In this document: piece by piece, positions 46,048 to 56,878 of the stretch | How the letters are laid out: every line of letters starts with the position of its first letter | How positions within the stretch are numbered: the stretch's first letter is position 1 | Origin: Gelatoporia subvermispora B | Lineage: Eukaryota > Basidiomycota > Agaricomycetes > Polyporales > Gelatoporiaceae | Assembly: GCA_000320605.2 (NCBI GenBank) | Contig: KB445810.1 | Coordinates: 253,722 to 317,721 of the forward strand | Length of the DNA stretch: 64,000 bases | Direction: 5' to 3' | The notes under the pieces: model-generated | What the model saw: the letters and a program-made list of their open reading frames with translations, nothing else | Database searches by the model: none | Told to the model about the DNA's origin: nothing | Program-made: the position numbers and the translations under genes

Positions 46048-47783
46048 TCACCAAAACCGGTTGCTCTCAAACGACATGCCACGCGCCATGCGCATCATGA
46101 CAATGTTCGACGTCAGGCTCGAGAACTGCGCCAAACGCATCAGCGCATACCATCTCACCAGAAACACAATACCAGAAATTCACTCACCCCGTTGCCAATG
46201 AGCACCTGCGCCCGCTCGCCGATCATCATGTCTACCGCCTGCGCAACATACTTCTGCTCCCAGTCCAGGTCCAGCTCCCGGCTGCTCTTCACCCAATCCC
46301 AGCCCTTCTCACCAAGCCGCTCCCGCAGGCTCTTGATCCAGTTCTCCTTCGCGTTCGTCATCACGTACACGCCGCGCAGCCCGCGTCCCGCGCGCGTCCT
46401 CCTGATCTCCTCCACGCGCTCCACGATCTGGTCGACCGTCGGGTAACACCGCCGCATATACAGCGCCGTATTCTCCGGTGTGTTCTCGCCCCAGCCCCCG
46501 CCGGGCGGCGGCGCAAACGTATCGGGCAGGCCCTCCCACTTGTTGAACCCATTCCAGTCCGAGCTCCACTTCGACAGGTGCAGACAGTGGTCCGCAAAGT
46601 CCCCGCGGCGGATGTGCAGCACGAGCAGCCCGTCGAGCCGCTCGGGGATGGCCTCGTCCCGTGCGGGGAGCAGCCACTGCAGCAGGGGCAGCCGAGCGAG
46701 CACGCTCGACCACACGCTTGGCGGGGTCACCAGGGGCAAGTTCGTCGCCAGCGCCGATTGGACCAGGTCCGACCACGCAAAGTTCTTCATGATGGGCGAG
46801 GCCGCAAAACCCGGGAATATATCCAGCACGCGCTTGCTTCCAAATACCCTAGGCGCCCGAAGAGTCAGCGAGGAGGACGACAAGACCGCGACGTATGCTC
46901 GCGCACCAGATGGGGAAGATTTGCTCCGAGTCGCGCGCAATCTCGACGCAGCGCGCCTCGGTCGCGTTGAGCCGCGCGACCCAGGCCTCGAGGATCGTCT
47001 CGGCGGACGCGTCTGCTTCGAGCGTGCGCGTGACTTCGTCGCTGCTGATGATGGTCGGTTCGGGGCAGACGGCGTCCCAGTACTCTTTTGCGACTGCGCG
47101 AGGCGCAGGGTCACCATCTGGGAACGGACCGCCGACGGTCGGGCCAGATATGAGCGCCGAGAACGGGATGCGCGAAGGAATCAGGTGTCCGTTGAAATCA
47201 GTGTAGTCGGAGCCGTCGCGGTTCCATGTGTAATTGTCGAACACGAAACTGCGGAGGTATCAGCACTGGAAACTCCACATGTGAAACGAGAGGCGCGCAC
47301 GATCTGCCGGATTTGTACGCGACGTAGGAATTGAGGAGCAGCTCTTGCATGGCATTGCCCCATCCAGACGCTGTTACGAGGCGTGTCAGCCAAGGACGGG
47401 TACCACACGCATGATCACTTACCGTGTACGTGATTTGACATCCAAAGATATCTGCCCTCACGACCCTCGGGGAAGGGCAGATCGACGTTGTGCTGCGGCA
47501 GCGCGAGCTCGCGCGCGTGCCACGCTTCGTATAATGGCGGGAAGGGATGGACGTCTTCATGTGTGGTATTCAGGGTATGTGCAACTGGTTGTGGTATCGG
47601 GTCGAGTGAATGAAAGAAGGCGAAGGAGAGGAGGGAGAGGAGGGCGACGAGGGCGAGTCGTGCGTAGCGGCGGGAGAGACGGGGTGCGGCGCAGTCGCGG
47701 TCGCGATACCGCTCGAGGTCGGGCTTGGAGAGGGGGAGACTGGTCTCGTGCGAGCCCCGCCGGCTCTGGGGGAGGCTGAACAT
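46048..47783 (-). CDS. O-fucosyltransferase-like type II Golgi/ER membrane protein
   Basis: Five exons. A short basic cytosolic start (MFSLPQSRRGSHETSLPLSK) is followed by one transmembrane helix (LALVALLSLLSFAFFHSL) and a luminal catalytic part, a type II arrangement. Landmarks: SGWGNAMQELLLNSYVAYKS, FVFDNYTWNRDGSDYTDFNG, then the key motif LLVLHIRRGDFADHC, matching the HxRRGDF nucleotide-sugar site of O-fucosyltransferase-type enzymes. GLRGVYVMTNAKENW, WEQKYVAQAVDMMIGERAQV and the last exon FSSLTSNIVMMRMARGMSFE follow. The enzyme would transfer a sugar, probably fucose, to proteins or glycans; donor and acceptor are inferred. A purine-rich stretch on the plus strand (CT-rich on the coding strand) covers its 5' leader. 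Confidence 0.85.
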
Positions 47784-47880
47784 CGTTCAGTGCGGCGAGG
47801 AGAGGGGAGGGAGGGGGGGGATGAGAAGGAGAAAGGAAGGGTCCGAGGATGAAAGAGAGGAGGAGGGATGGTGAAAGACG
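47784..47880 (-). promoter_or_regulatory. Long polypyrimidine leader of the glycosyltransferase gene
   Basis: On the plus strand this is GAGGGGAGGGAGGGGGGGG-like and almost free of pyrimidines. On the coding strand it is a CT tract just before the ATG at 47783, typical of fungal core promoters. The G-runs could also form a quadruplex. Confidence 0.5.
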
Positions 47881-49615
47881 GGAGGTGCGGGAGGGAGTAT
47901 GTTTTGACAGGGGAAAGGAGGGCGGGACGAGTTTCGCCAGCGAGAGTGGGAAGGGCCAGGCCCTCGAGTCGCTGGCCATGGCTGCGAATGGCTGGCCATG
48001 ATCGGGTGCGGAGCAAGCTGTGGCAGACCAACACCTGCGCGCTGCCAGATGGCTGACGTCACTCCTCCACCGCTGCTCCACTCCACCAGCTGCGCTCGCA
48101 ACGGGTGCGCTTGCGACGGGGGTCGTTCTCGCGCGCGAGTCGCTGGCGCACGACCGGTGCGCTGAACGTCGGGCGTGCAAGCTTGGCAGCAGCAACGCGC
48201 GTCGTTTGTGGAGATCCCGATCGAGTCGAGTCGCGTCGCATCGCGTACGCCTTCGCGGTTCGCCTCCGCCCTCGCTTCTCCCCGCCCTCATTTTCCTCCG
48301 GATCCTTCACCGGCTCTCTCTCCGAGAACTGTGCTTTCTATCGTGACCAGCTGTTTGGTCTTTCTGCGCTGATGGTTTTGGCACGACATATCGAACGTGC
48401 TCATGAAGTCTGCCGTATCCATCGTGTGCTGTCGCTTGACGCCTGAAAACTGGCATCAAGAGCGACACCCAGCGCCATCTGCGAATGATTACTGTGTAGA
48501 CGCTATAACCATTGCCACCCCGAGACGCTGGGATGTACGATACCTCGCAAGAGCCGCAGCACCCCCGCAGCGCGCCATCTCATGTCGCCCGATTGTGGAG
48601 AGGGAGAGCGGGCGGAGATTGAAGTTCGCTTCGGAAGACCAATCGCGACATTAGCGCGCGCTTCAAGTCAGGTGGCCTACAGAGGCTAGATCAGTTACGA
48701 TACTGTTACTGGACTCGTAGTGGTCTCGTGCCTCAATGCGCTCGCACCTGTTGGCAACGACGTGTATACGGCTGCCCGAAGACGCAGGCTCAGAGTGAAA
48801 GTTCGAGGAAAGAGGGAACACGTCTATTCCAAGGCGAGACAGCGCCTTAAATACATGAGGAACCCGGCTCTCGCCCCCAGCTCAGGCCGAGGCCCCCAGC
48901 CAGTAGAAAACCCAAACAGAGGACAATGACGTATGTAACGAGACAGAAGTGCGACTGCAACAGAAGCCCGAGACGACGACGTGCCATGTTAGAAGTCCAA
49001 GAATAATTACTCGAAAAGGTATGACACCTTCCGGATCGGGACGCTAGCGCCTGGCGTCTCGCTCACGCGTCTTCACCTCCGGTGCAACGCCATGTCCTGC
49101 CAGGCCGCCTTGCGGGTCGCAGAACATGCCATCCTTCGCTCATGGGCTGGACACACAGGCCGTCCCGCCCCGGAGCTTGCATAAACTCAGGTCCTTTGCT
49201 GCCTAATAGTCGATCGTGGTGTCCCTGGACAAAGATCGGAACTGCATGTAGGGCCTGGGCGTAGATCCATTGTAGCGAGTGTGGATGGATGCCCTGAATG
49301 TCAGAAACCGCAAGTCTTTGCATGTTGCATGTGCAACTCCCCGGCGATCGCGTGATCCAAACTAGAAAAGGCCTATAAAGACACGTGTGGCTAGTACCCT
49401 TGAGTGCAATTACCTTCAGCCGAGCCCACATGCTGCACAGGTCGGAAGGTACATGGTGCATGATACCGTGTGTCTCGAAACCTCGTCGCCGGGTGCTGCA
49501 TTTATTAGTGCACAAGGGCGCTCACATTATCGATTGCTCACGCATTCATGTTTACCGTGCAGCCGATGATCTCCACAAGGGTGACCGGGGAGAGCATCAT
49601 CGCCCCCTGCTGCTT
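47881..49615. other. Long intergenic stretch without a clear gene
   Basis: GC-rich to about 48350, then ordinary. Long open frames in 47600-48300 come from base composition and have no motifs. A TATA-like GCCTATAAAGAC is seen near 49370, without a gene attached that I can support. Confidence 0.45.
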
Positions 49616-49726
49616 GATATTCCAACATTCAACGTCCAACCATGGCAGTTATCCCATTTCGCCCTGTTCGTATATAGCACAGTCTGCGTAAGTATCCATC
49701 ATCACCTGTGCTGCCCCAAGGGAATG
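49616..49726. repeat. Left flank repeat of the inserted/missing gene segment
   Basis: It aligns with 56013-56126 (shared GTATATAGCAC and CACCTGTGCTGCCCCAAGGG). Homology stops after GGGAATG at 49726. Confidence 0.75.
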
Positions 49727-50037
49727 CTATCCGGAGCACTGTCCATCGTAAAGCAGCGCGCTCGCCCCCATCGCATTTCGCGCGGGGCCCGCCACCTTCC
49801 GTCCCACGTCAAGGCGGCGCATGAATCCGCTCAGCGCCGATCCCAACCGCGTCCCCACAATGCATCATCCGTTTGGGTCGTCCGGACATTAGCGGCAGGC
49901 AGACCGAGGCCCAACCGTGCGCCATCGATCTACACGGCGAGCTCGTGCGTAGATCCTCGAGATTCGAGAAGCGGGACGAGGTACTGAACGATACATGAGG
50001 GCGAGGGTATCGTACATGTCGAATTTGCGGCGCGAGG

Positions 50038-51836
50038 CTAGGATGTGATGGTGTCCACTTGGTTGGGGGCTGCCGCGGGGTGTGTATCTGGCAATGGCTC
50101 GATAACACTCTGCCCTGATTGGCGGGGCTGCCCGTCGTCGGATTGCGCGGTACTAGATGCCTCTACGAGATCGCCCTGGCTGCGCCTCCGAGTCTCGTTC
50201 CGTTTTGCCATGACGCGTTCGAATATCCGCATTGCCGCAGGATCCGCACCATCGGACGGAGTCTCGTCGTCTTGCTCAAAGTTATTTGACACACCACCAG
50301 TTCGGGCGGTCCAAGTTGCCCTGAGGCCTTGCGCCAGGGCAATCAGCCGATCCCAGCGCCGCTGCAGCTCTCGCGACCCAGCAGCTGCCCCCTCACCAGA
50401 CATGGCGAGGGATTTCAGCTTGTTCAGCGTCTTGATCGTGGTGCGATTTGCACCCGCGGCCACCAGCAGCACCCGCTGTGCGTTGTTGGTGGCATCCTCT
50501 GCGCTCATGTGGCTGGCGAACAACGCATAGCAGCGGAGGGTGTCGTTGGCCAAGGCCAAAGGTGACTGCCCGAGGATATCTTTCGAGAGCCTGAGGGCCA
50601 TGAGGATTGGCTCGGTAACATCGCGGGGTTGCTGGTCGTTGAGTGCATTGAGAAGTGTGTGAAAGATCCGGCGGCGCATCTCCGGGACCGGGGTCACGAG
50701 GCACGCAAGGTTCGCGACATGGATCGCATGCGCAGAGCGACCGGCGCGGACGAGCTTGCGCATGAGCGTTTGGACTTTTTGCGTCTCTGAGAGATGCGCC
50801 AAAAGTGCCTTCTGGTCAGGTAGCTTCGCGATTCGGTCAGAGAGCTCCAAGGCATGGGCTCTCCGAGCAGGCAGCGGAGGCGTATCGCCGATGATCGTAA
50901 TCCAGGTATCTGGAGCTTCTGCAGCAAGCGGCTTGGTGGTGGGCTCGGAACTTGCTCTATGGTTGGGCCCCATTTTGATTGTCTCCAGTAGCCGCTGAGA
51001 CTCATCATCTGGTGTCACGCCTGCATACTCGAATAACTTGAGTATCTCCTCGTAGTCTTCCCACACATCGCGTTGAATGAACGATTCCAGGAGCTGATTG
51101 AGCAGCTGGGTCGTCGCCCGGCCGTCGCACTTGAGTCGAAGTGCTACCAGTCCTTCTACCGAGCTCCAGTGAGCATGGCGGTTGAGCGACGCTGCGATCT
51201 TCCACCAGGGCGGTGTCGTGCGGCGCTGCGATCCGCACTGGAAGTGCGCCAAGCAGAGGGCATGCAGCGCGTGCCGAGGATGCGTCCGCGTCAGGTAAGG
51301 GCGAGGAGGTACAGCACCTCGTGTACGAACATCTTCTGCAGGCTCTGCGCGCCCGGGTGTTGGTCGATGAGCTCGAGGAGGCTCGGTACATGCTCCCATT
51401 GGGGATGTCCAAACGCTGCGTTGTCCACGATCGATATGAACACCTCGATTGCGGACACAACCTCCGCTATGGTCATCACCTCCTCCGCAGCACCCATCTG
51501 CACCTCGCCTGGGTCGCCGAAGCGATGGAAGGTTTTGCCGTCCCTCTGCACGCGGACGATCGCCCGCTTGATACGTGTGGGTGAGGCGGGTTCATCAGCT
51601 TCAATGCTATCTGTTGCGTCGACGCCTTCGTCTTGAAGGGAGTCGTGGTCGATGGACGCAGGTGGGAGTTGCGAGGCCGATGTAGATTGCCATCGGGGAA
51701 GACGCCCTCGGAGACACCTGGGCGAGCGATCGTTGATGAGGGCAGATGGGACCCGTGCACATGTAGGTGGATTACGCCAGAAGGCCGCCGGAAGCCTCAC
51801 GACAGAGGCCATTCGTTGAATTGTCGTGGTGGTCAT
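50038..51836 (-). CDS. Putative mitochondrial helical-repeat (PPR-like) protein
   Basis: The N-terminus (MTTTTIQRMASVVRLPAAFW, with RWQSTSASQ further on) looks like a mitochondrial targeting sequence. The rest is helical, with repeats of the general PPR/TPR kind (HWSSVEGLVALRLKCDGRAT, LLNQLLESFIQRDVWEDYEE, LMRKLVRAGRSAHAIHVANL, RRIFHTLLNALNDQQPRDV). It ends in a disordered Ser/Pro tail. It would act in mitochondrial RNA or translation if PPR-like; this is weakly supported. Near 51300 the first frame ends at a TGA after YLLALT. The protein can continue in the -1 frame (TRTHPRHALHALCLAHFQ), or be spliced from QKMF or FVHE to CGSQRR by an intron of about 83-89 nt that keeps the phase. So either an intron or a frameshift is present. 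The gene lies inside a 2.2-kb segment missing from the related sequence at 56.1 kb. Confidence 0.6.
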
Positions 51837-51950
51837 GCTCGGGATCTTGGACCGATGTCACCGTGAACCGTCCGCGCTTCCCAGTTCCAGTCTGACCTGA
51901 GACATTTTTGTATGTGGTCATGCGATTGCGAGGAGTGAGAAGTGCGCTGA

Positions 51951-52600
51951 TTCCATACTTTTGTGTCGTCTATCGAGCACAGAGAACGCGAGAGTGAATG
52001 CTGCAAACTTAGTGAGCTTGAGGAACTTCCACTAACAGTCTGATCTAGCCCGGGCCGAGCGGGCCCGGTCACTGCGTTGCACGGCTATGTAGGTGCCCTA
52101 GGAGTGCCCTCTGCCTCAGGCCCTCAACGTCTCCTCTAGGCCAGTCGACAACTTATGCCTGCGGGTGCTCGTGTCAGGTACTCACGTTCGCCGTCCCACG
52201 ATCTTGAGGATCTCTGCTGCTAAGACCACTTACTGCTGTCGCATAATGCGCAATGCATCCATGTCCGCGAGACCTCTATGTTTGTACGCGTCTGGCACTC
52301 CCTGGAAGCCCAACTCCTCTCATGGCTCGCGATGAGGGCCACAGCGAAGACATAAGGAACGTTCACTACTATGCATCCCAGGGATTGGACGGAAGATCCC
52401 AAATGTATATCGGCGTCGGTGCAGGCCTGGCAGTGGTACTTCTCGTGGACGTACATAGTCTGTCGACAAAAGCCACCACGGTATGGCATATAGGGCCGTC
52501 TCTCTTGCCCCTTTTCGAGGAATGTACCACTTGATAAGTATGAGGTCCCTCCAGCGCTTTCCGCGCACCTCGCGCTCGCTTTCTGCAGTCAGTAGGCCTA
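51951..52600. repeat. Right flank repeat and duplicated upstream region of the DUF6534 array
   Basis: It aligns with 56128-56600: TTCCATACTTTTGT, the GGGCCGAGC..CCCGGT block (about 52051-52068 and 56220-56237), then GTCCCACGATC, ATGCATCCCA and AAAGCCACC. No gene in it can be supported. Confidence 0.7.
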
Positions 52601-53432
52601 TCATGCGATAAATACTGCGTAACGATCTCATTTTTACTGAACGTGGTGAAGTGCTACACGCCGATCTGATAGGATCATATAGCGCGACATGTCTCTTTGG
52701 TCATCCCAGATCTCATACTATCTTTCCTGGCCAACGCTACCGGTAACTTGAGATCTTGCTCTTAATACCCTTCAGTAACGCGGGTCAACCGGCGCTTCTC
52801 CATGCCGCCCGTACGTTCGTTATCTGCGGATCCACCATGTTTGTCCGCGATCATTGCGGGACAGCCCTAGTCATGGCTGCGGCCCGATGATAGCCCCGAC
52901 ATGAACGCAAGGCAGATGTAGTGCATAGTCGCAGCTTTTGAACCTCCATGCCAGCATTTCACTGATTCCGCAGTGCAGTTTTACATCACTGGTACACCGG
53001 TATTTTCGGACTCAGGCATACTGTAGCCTGCTGTCCTAACACTGTGTACAGAATTTCCACATGATTCTGGATGCGTCTCGGCGGTCACGTATCTAGGCGG
53101 GAGTAGGTGAGTTCGTGTCTGAAGTGGTTCTCGCTATCCTCTGTCAGTAGGTCTGCTGCCCTGAACCTATTTCGCGACAATCGGACATAAGTGCAGTTGG
53201 ACCAAATGTCTACCTAACAGGATCATGTGGCGCACTACGCCCATGCACCAAATATTTTTCTCTGATCTGATAAGTCACAAGACTTGCCTGTCTTCCACGT
53301 ACGGCCACCGTGAATCTCGCACATTTCGGGAGAAGGACACGCCGCTACAAATCGCCGTTGCGTTCGTGTAGAGCATAAATATGAATCACATGCACAATGA
53401 TTCAGTACCCGGTACCCTCTCGCGCATTCTGC
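52601..53432. other. Upstream region of DUF6534-like copy 1
   Basis: No gene seen. Parts resemble sequence upstream of copies 2 and 3, in line with a tandem array. Confidence 0.45.
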
Positions 53433-55377
53433 ATGGCAACCACATCAGAGTACCAGAGTACGATGCGCACACTAGTTGAAGGGAACTGCGGCGCTCTCCT
53501 ACTCGGCACTATCTTCAATTCTACGTATGTGGGCACTAGCAATCGCATATTAATCGCTCCGTATTGATACACCATCACTGGATTAGGTTTTTCGGAGTTA
53601 CGGTTCTCCAGACATATCAGTATTATGATCGATACAGAGACGATGCTATGTCTCTGAAGGCTTTTGTAAGATCTCACTTCCCGCAGGATTAGGTGCTCTG
53701 CGTATCTGCTAATTGCACTTGTACCACCCTAGGTTGCAGTCCTCGCGTGAGCATGACCAATATATCTCAAGAGCACTATTAATCGCTTCCGAATCTGCCA
53801 GCCTGTTCGACATGTTGGATACAATCTTCGCCATCCTGACCGTTTGGTATCAGGTGGTCTCAAATTACGGTACTGTTTCGTCACTTGGACACCTACCTGC
53901 GTGCGTTGCCTTTCTTGCTTATTTGGGTCGAATATCATATGTATACTAATGCATTTTAAGGAGCATTGGTGTCGAGGTCGTTATGGTTGTATGCAGATCT
54001 TCTTCTTGTATCGGAATTTCGCTTAGAGGGTCAGCTAGATAGTCGTCCAGCTCCTAGCTCACGGGTATACACCCTTTTGTGAATCTATACAATTTACGTA
54101 TGAGTCATACAGGTTCTTCACGGTCCGCATCTGGATTTGTAGGTACCATGTTCCGTGCGTGGATTCTGTACTGACACTGCGCAGTGAGTGGACGCAGGCT
54201 CGCAACGCCGCTTATACTTGTGCGTATCAACACTGTTACTTACACTGCCATACCACGCTCATCTGTACACAGGTATTTGTGTCAATAGCCACGTTTGGTG
54301 AACAATACTTTTCCTATCTTTTTGCCGCGAGCTTACTGTTTGCACTGTAGTCACTGGTATCTGTGAGTACTATTAGAGTACCAAAGTCTGTGTTGCTCTG
54401 ATGTGTATTCGCATCGAGATTTCAATGTCAAAGCGTGCGTACCCTTTCCGATCTCACAGAACTCACCACCAACTGTGTTCAATCAGGCAAGAGAACCACT
54501 TGGTATCTTTGCTCCCCAAGGTAATGGTATGAACGGTTCCTTACATGTTATATATACGCAGTTGTTCTCTAATCCTGACAAAAAAATTAGTGGGCAGATA
54601 GGACGGCTCTTATCATGGGCATGTTGACCGACATCCTTATCATGGTCGCACTGTGGTATCACTTGCACAAGAGCCGATCAGGTTTTGAGAGGTGAGCTGC
54701 GTTCACTCCACATTGCATCCAGTCTTAAATCCTGTGCAGGACAGATAGACTCATCAACGTGATTATCTCTTACACGACCATCATTTGTCTCCTTAGCTCG
54801 TCGGTCATCGCCCCTAAGATTCCGATTTGAAACTTTCTGACTGAGCTTTAGATTGTGTATGGGTATCGATATGATGACTGTGCGCATTTAGACTAAGTAT
54901 AGCAGTGGTGACATTGATTGAGGTGCCCATTCTGACAGTTATCAGTATCACGGAGCCCGACTCTTTGGTATTCCGTTCCCGGATTTGCCATTGGCAAATG
55001 TAGGTTCAACAGCTTGATCCTGCCCCTTCAGTAACTGATGTCTCAAGAGGCTATTGCAACTCCGTATTAGCCATGTCAGTCTAAAATGACACTGCTGTTA
55101 ATGTGGGAGGCTAACTATGACCTTCGTATCTCTACTTCATCCAGATTGAACGCACGGGAGAAACTGCGGAACATGCCCCTGGGCATGACTATCGGCTCGA
55201 TACAGATATCACCAGGGGAAGCGCGTAGCCGTGAGCAGGTGGCGGGTCCCCATCATAGTGTAGGTGTAGCAATCTTGCTTTGTGTGGCTCATATTCTGAG
55301 TATGACTTCTTTCTTAGATCGTCTCTACTCTACTATTTACAACGAATCCGGAGGCTGCGATAGCGCTGGATACCTGA
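53433..55377 (+). CDS. DUF6534-like multi-pass membrane protein, copy 1
   Basis: Many small exons. Those I can follow encode MATTSEYQSTMRTLVEGNCG, then LLLGTIF.., FGVTVLQTYQYYDRYRDDAM, LFDMLDTIFAILTVWYQVV, SNYGTVSSLGHLPA, SIGVEVVM and FFTVRIWI. Later come GMLTDILIMVALWYHLHKSR, TDRLINVIISYTTIICLL, RGYCNSVLA, LNAREKLRNMPLGM and STLLFTTNPEAAIALDT before the stop. The order GALL-helix, QTYxYYxRY, LDTxxxxLxVWxxVxxNYG and the C-terminal ADxLIxxxLCYxLHKSRSG..NSxLAxLNxRxxLR is that of agaricomycete DUF6534 proteins, seven-helix membrane proteins of unknown role. Some middle exons (54190-54590) are not resolved and look worn (for example LAM where copies 2 and 3 have LAT), so this copy may be decaying. 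Confidence 0.65.
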
Positions 55378-55559
55378 ATCTCTCGTTGTGAGCCTCGCGA
55401 ATCCAACAGTTGAGGCTTGATAATCACAGGGTCATTTTCGCCGTACCCTGATAACGATCACGACATCCCGTATGTACTACATGTGACGAGCAATGTGTCT
55501 CTTGACTTGGATAGTCGGATTCCACAAATAATATTTATCATAGTTTTATTCTTGGGGTA

Positions 55560-56000
55560 CTCCAGTCGGTAGATTCGCCGTTACTCGCAATGCGCTCAGT
55601 TCTATGTACGATAAGAGTTATCAGCCGCGTAACGGTCGACGAATATATCGACTTCATGGACGATGGCATTACTATCGACAGGCCGATTCGGTGAATGGTG
55701 CTCGTCATGTTTCTGCCTTCAGTTACATTCTAAGCGTTTAAATTTCCTAGTCCTGGCAATTTGTGAGTCGAAGAAGAGTGAAGAGGTTTACAATCCTGTA
55801 ATCGATAACATACCTTGAGACTACAGCATCAGAGCGTGTGTACTCTTTGTGATCTCGCAAAAGTAATCACCAACACTGTGCTATCACTTACACAAGAGCC
55901 GCTCGGGCCCCAGGAGGTGGCTCGTATCTGCCCCATGTTTTGTTAAGGTTTAAGTACTTGGCTTCGATGCAGAGCGGACAGGCTCATCGACGTGACATCA
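55560..56000 (+). pseudogene. Internally deleted DUF6534-like copy
   Basis: The end of exon 1 (TCGCAATGCGCTCAGTTCTAT, like 59810-59826 in copy 3) is joined directly to the middle of the gene (matching 60540-60720 in copy 3), then to the TM-rich exon start near 55890-56000. The first half of the gene is missing and the frame is broken, so this is a remnant. It runs straight into the flank repeat at 56013. Confidence 0.65.
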
Positions 56001-56012
56001 GCGCTCCCTGCC

Positions 56013-56600
56013 GCTCGATGTCCAACGTTCAACGATCGACTACGACAAGTGTCCCATTCCGTCCTGTCTGTATATAGCACGGTCTGCGTAAGTACCCACC
56101 AACACCTGTGCTGCCCCAAGGGAATGGTTCCATACTTTTGTATCGTCTATTGAATACAAAAAAGACGAAAGTGTGTGCCGCGAACTTGCGAGTCTCTGAC
56201 GAGTGGAAGATTCTGTACCGGGCCGAGCAGACCCGGTGACTATGTACGTCGCAATTAACCACCGAAAGTTGCGCGCATTGCGCTCACGGGCGCTCGTATC
56301 AGTTGCTCCTGTTCGGTGTCCCACGATCGTGAGGATGACTTCTGCTGCTCATGCGTGATCCATTCGTGCCCGTTAGGTTTCCAAGAAGTAATCAAGAGCA
56401 CCCATCATGGTGCATCCCAAGAGTGCAAAGGGAAGGCCATGTATAGCGGCAGATGCAGGCGCAAGTAGTCGACAGAGTGCACCTCGGTGGAGTTACATAG
56501 CCTGACAGCGAAAGCCACCGCAGTATGGCATATGGAGCTGCCTCCCTTGCCATATCGTAGGTGATGTGCCACTTGGCAGTTTGCTGATTGTAAGATACAG
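56013..56600. repeat. Joined flank repeat lacking the PPR-like gene
   Basis: Left part (to 56126) matches 49616-49726; right part (from 56128) matches 51951 onward. The two are contiguous here, whereas 2.2 kb with the gene at 50038-51836 separates them in the other copy. Confidence 0.75.
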
Positions 56601-56878
56601 CGGCAACTGCCGTCTTCAACTGCTTTCGCATACAGCAGAGCTACCATAGGGACCTGACAGGATCATATAGCGCGACACGTCTAATGTCTTCGATCTTTTC
56701 GGATCTCATAATGGCGGTCCTCCACTCCCGCCGACCCTATACCCTCTTGTCTTTTGTTGGGAAAGACGCTGCCATATCAATGCCGCAGTCTATCTATCCA
56801 ATTACCATCATGTCAACACGGAATGCATATAGCTGAGCACGCACGATACGGTCCAGCATTCCTCCCCTCCCTTGCGGC
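56601..56878. other. Upstream region of DUF6534-like copy 2
   Basis: The block around GCTGAGCACGCACGATACGG matches the region just before copy 3 (about 59690), so it is a shared promoter region; no gene in it. Confidence 0.45.

Noticed and set aside
47557..48350. Long open frames upstream of the glycosyltransferase gene
   Set aside because: Pyrimidine/purine bias and high GC keep stops rare here; sequences are low-complexity and overlap the leader.
49727..51950. Calling the gene-bearing 2.2-kb segment a mobile element
   Set aside because: There are no terminal repeats or target-site duplication and the gene is not transposon-like, so loss from the other copy is just as likely.
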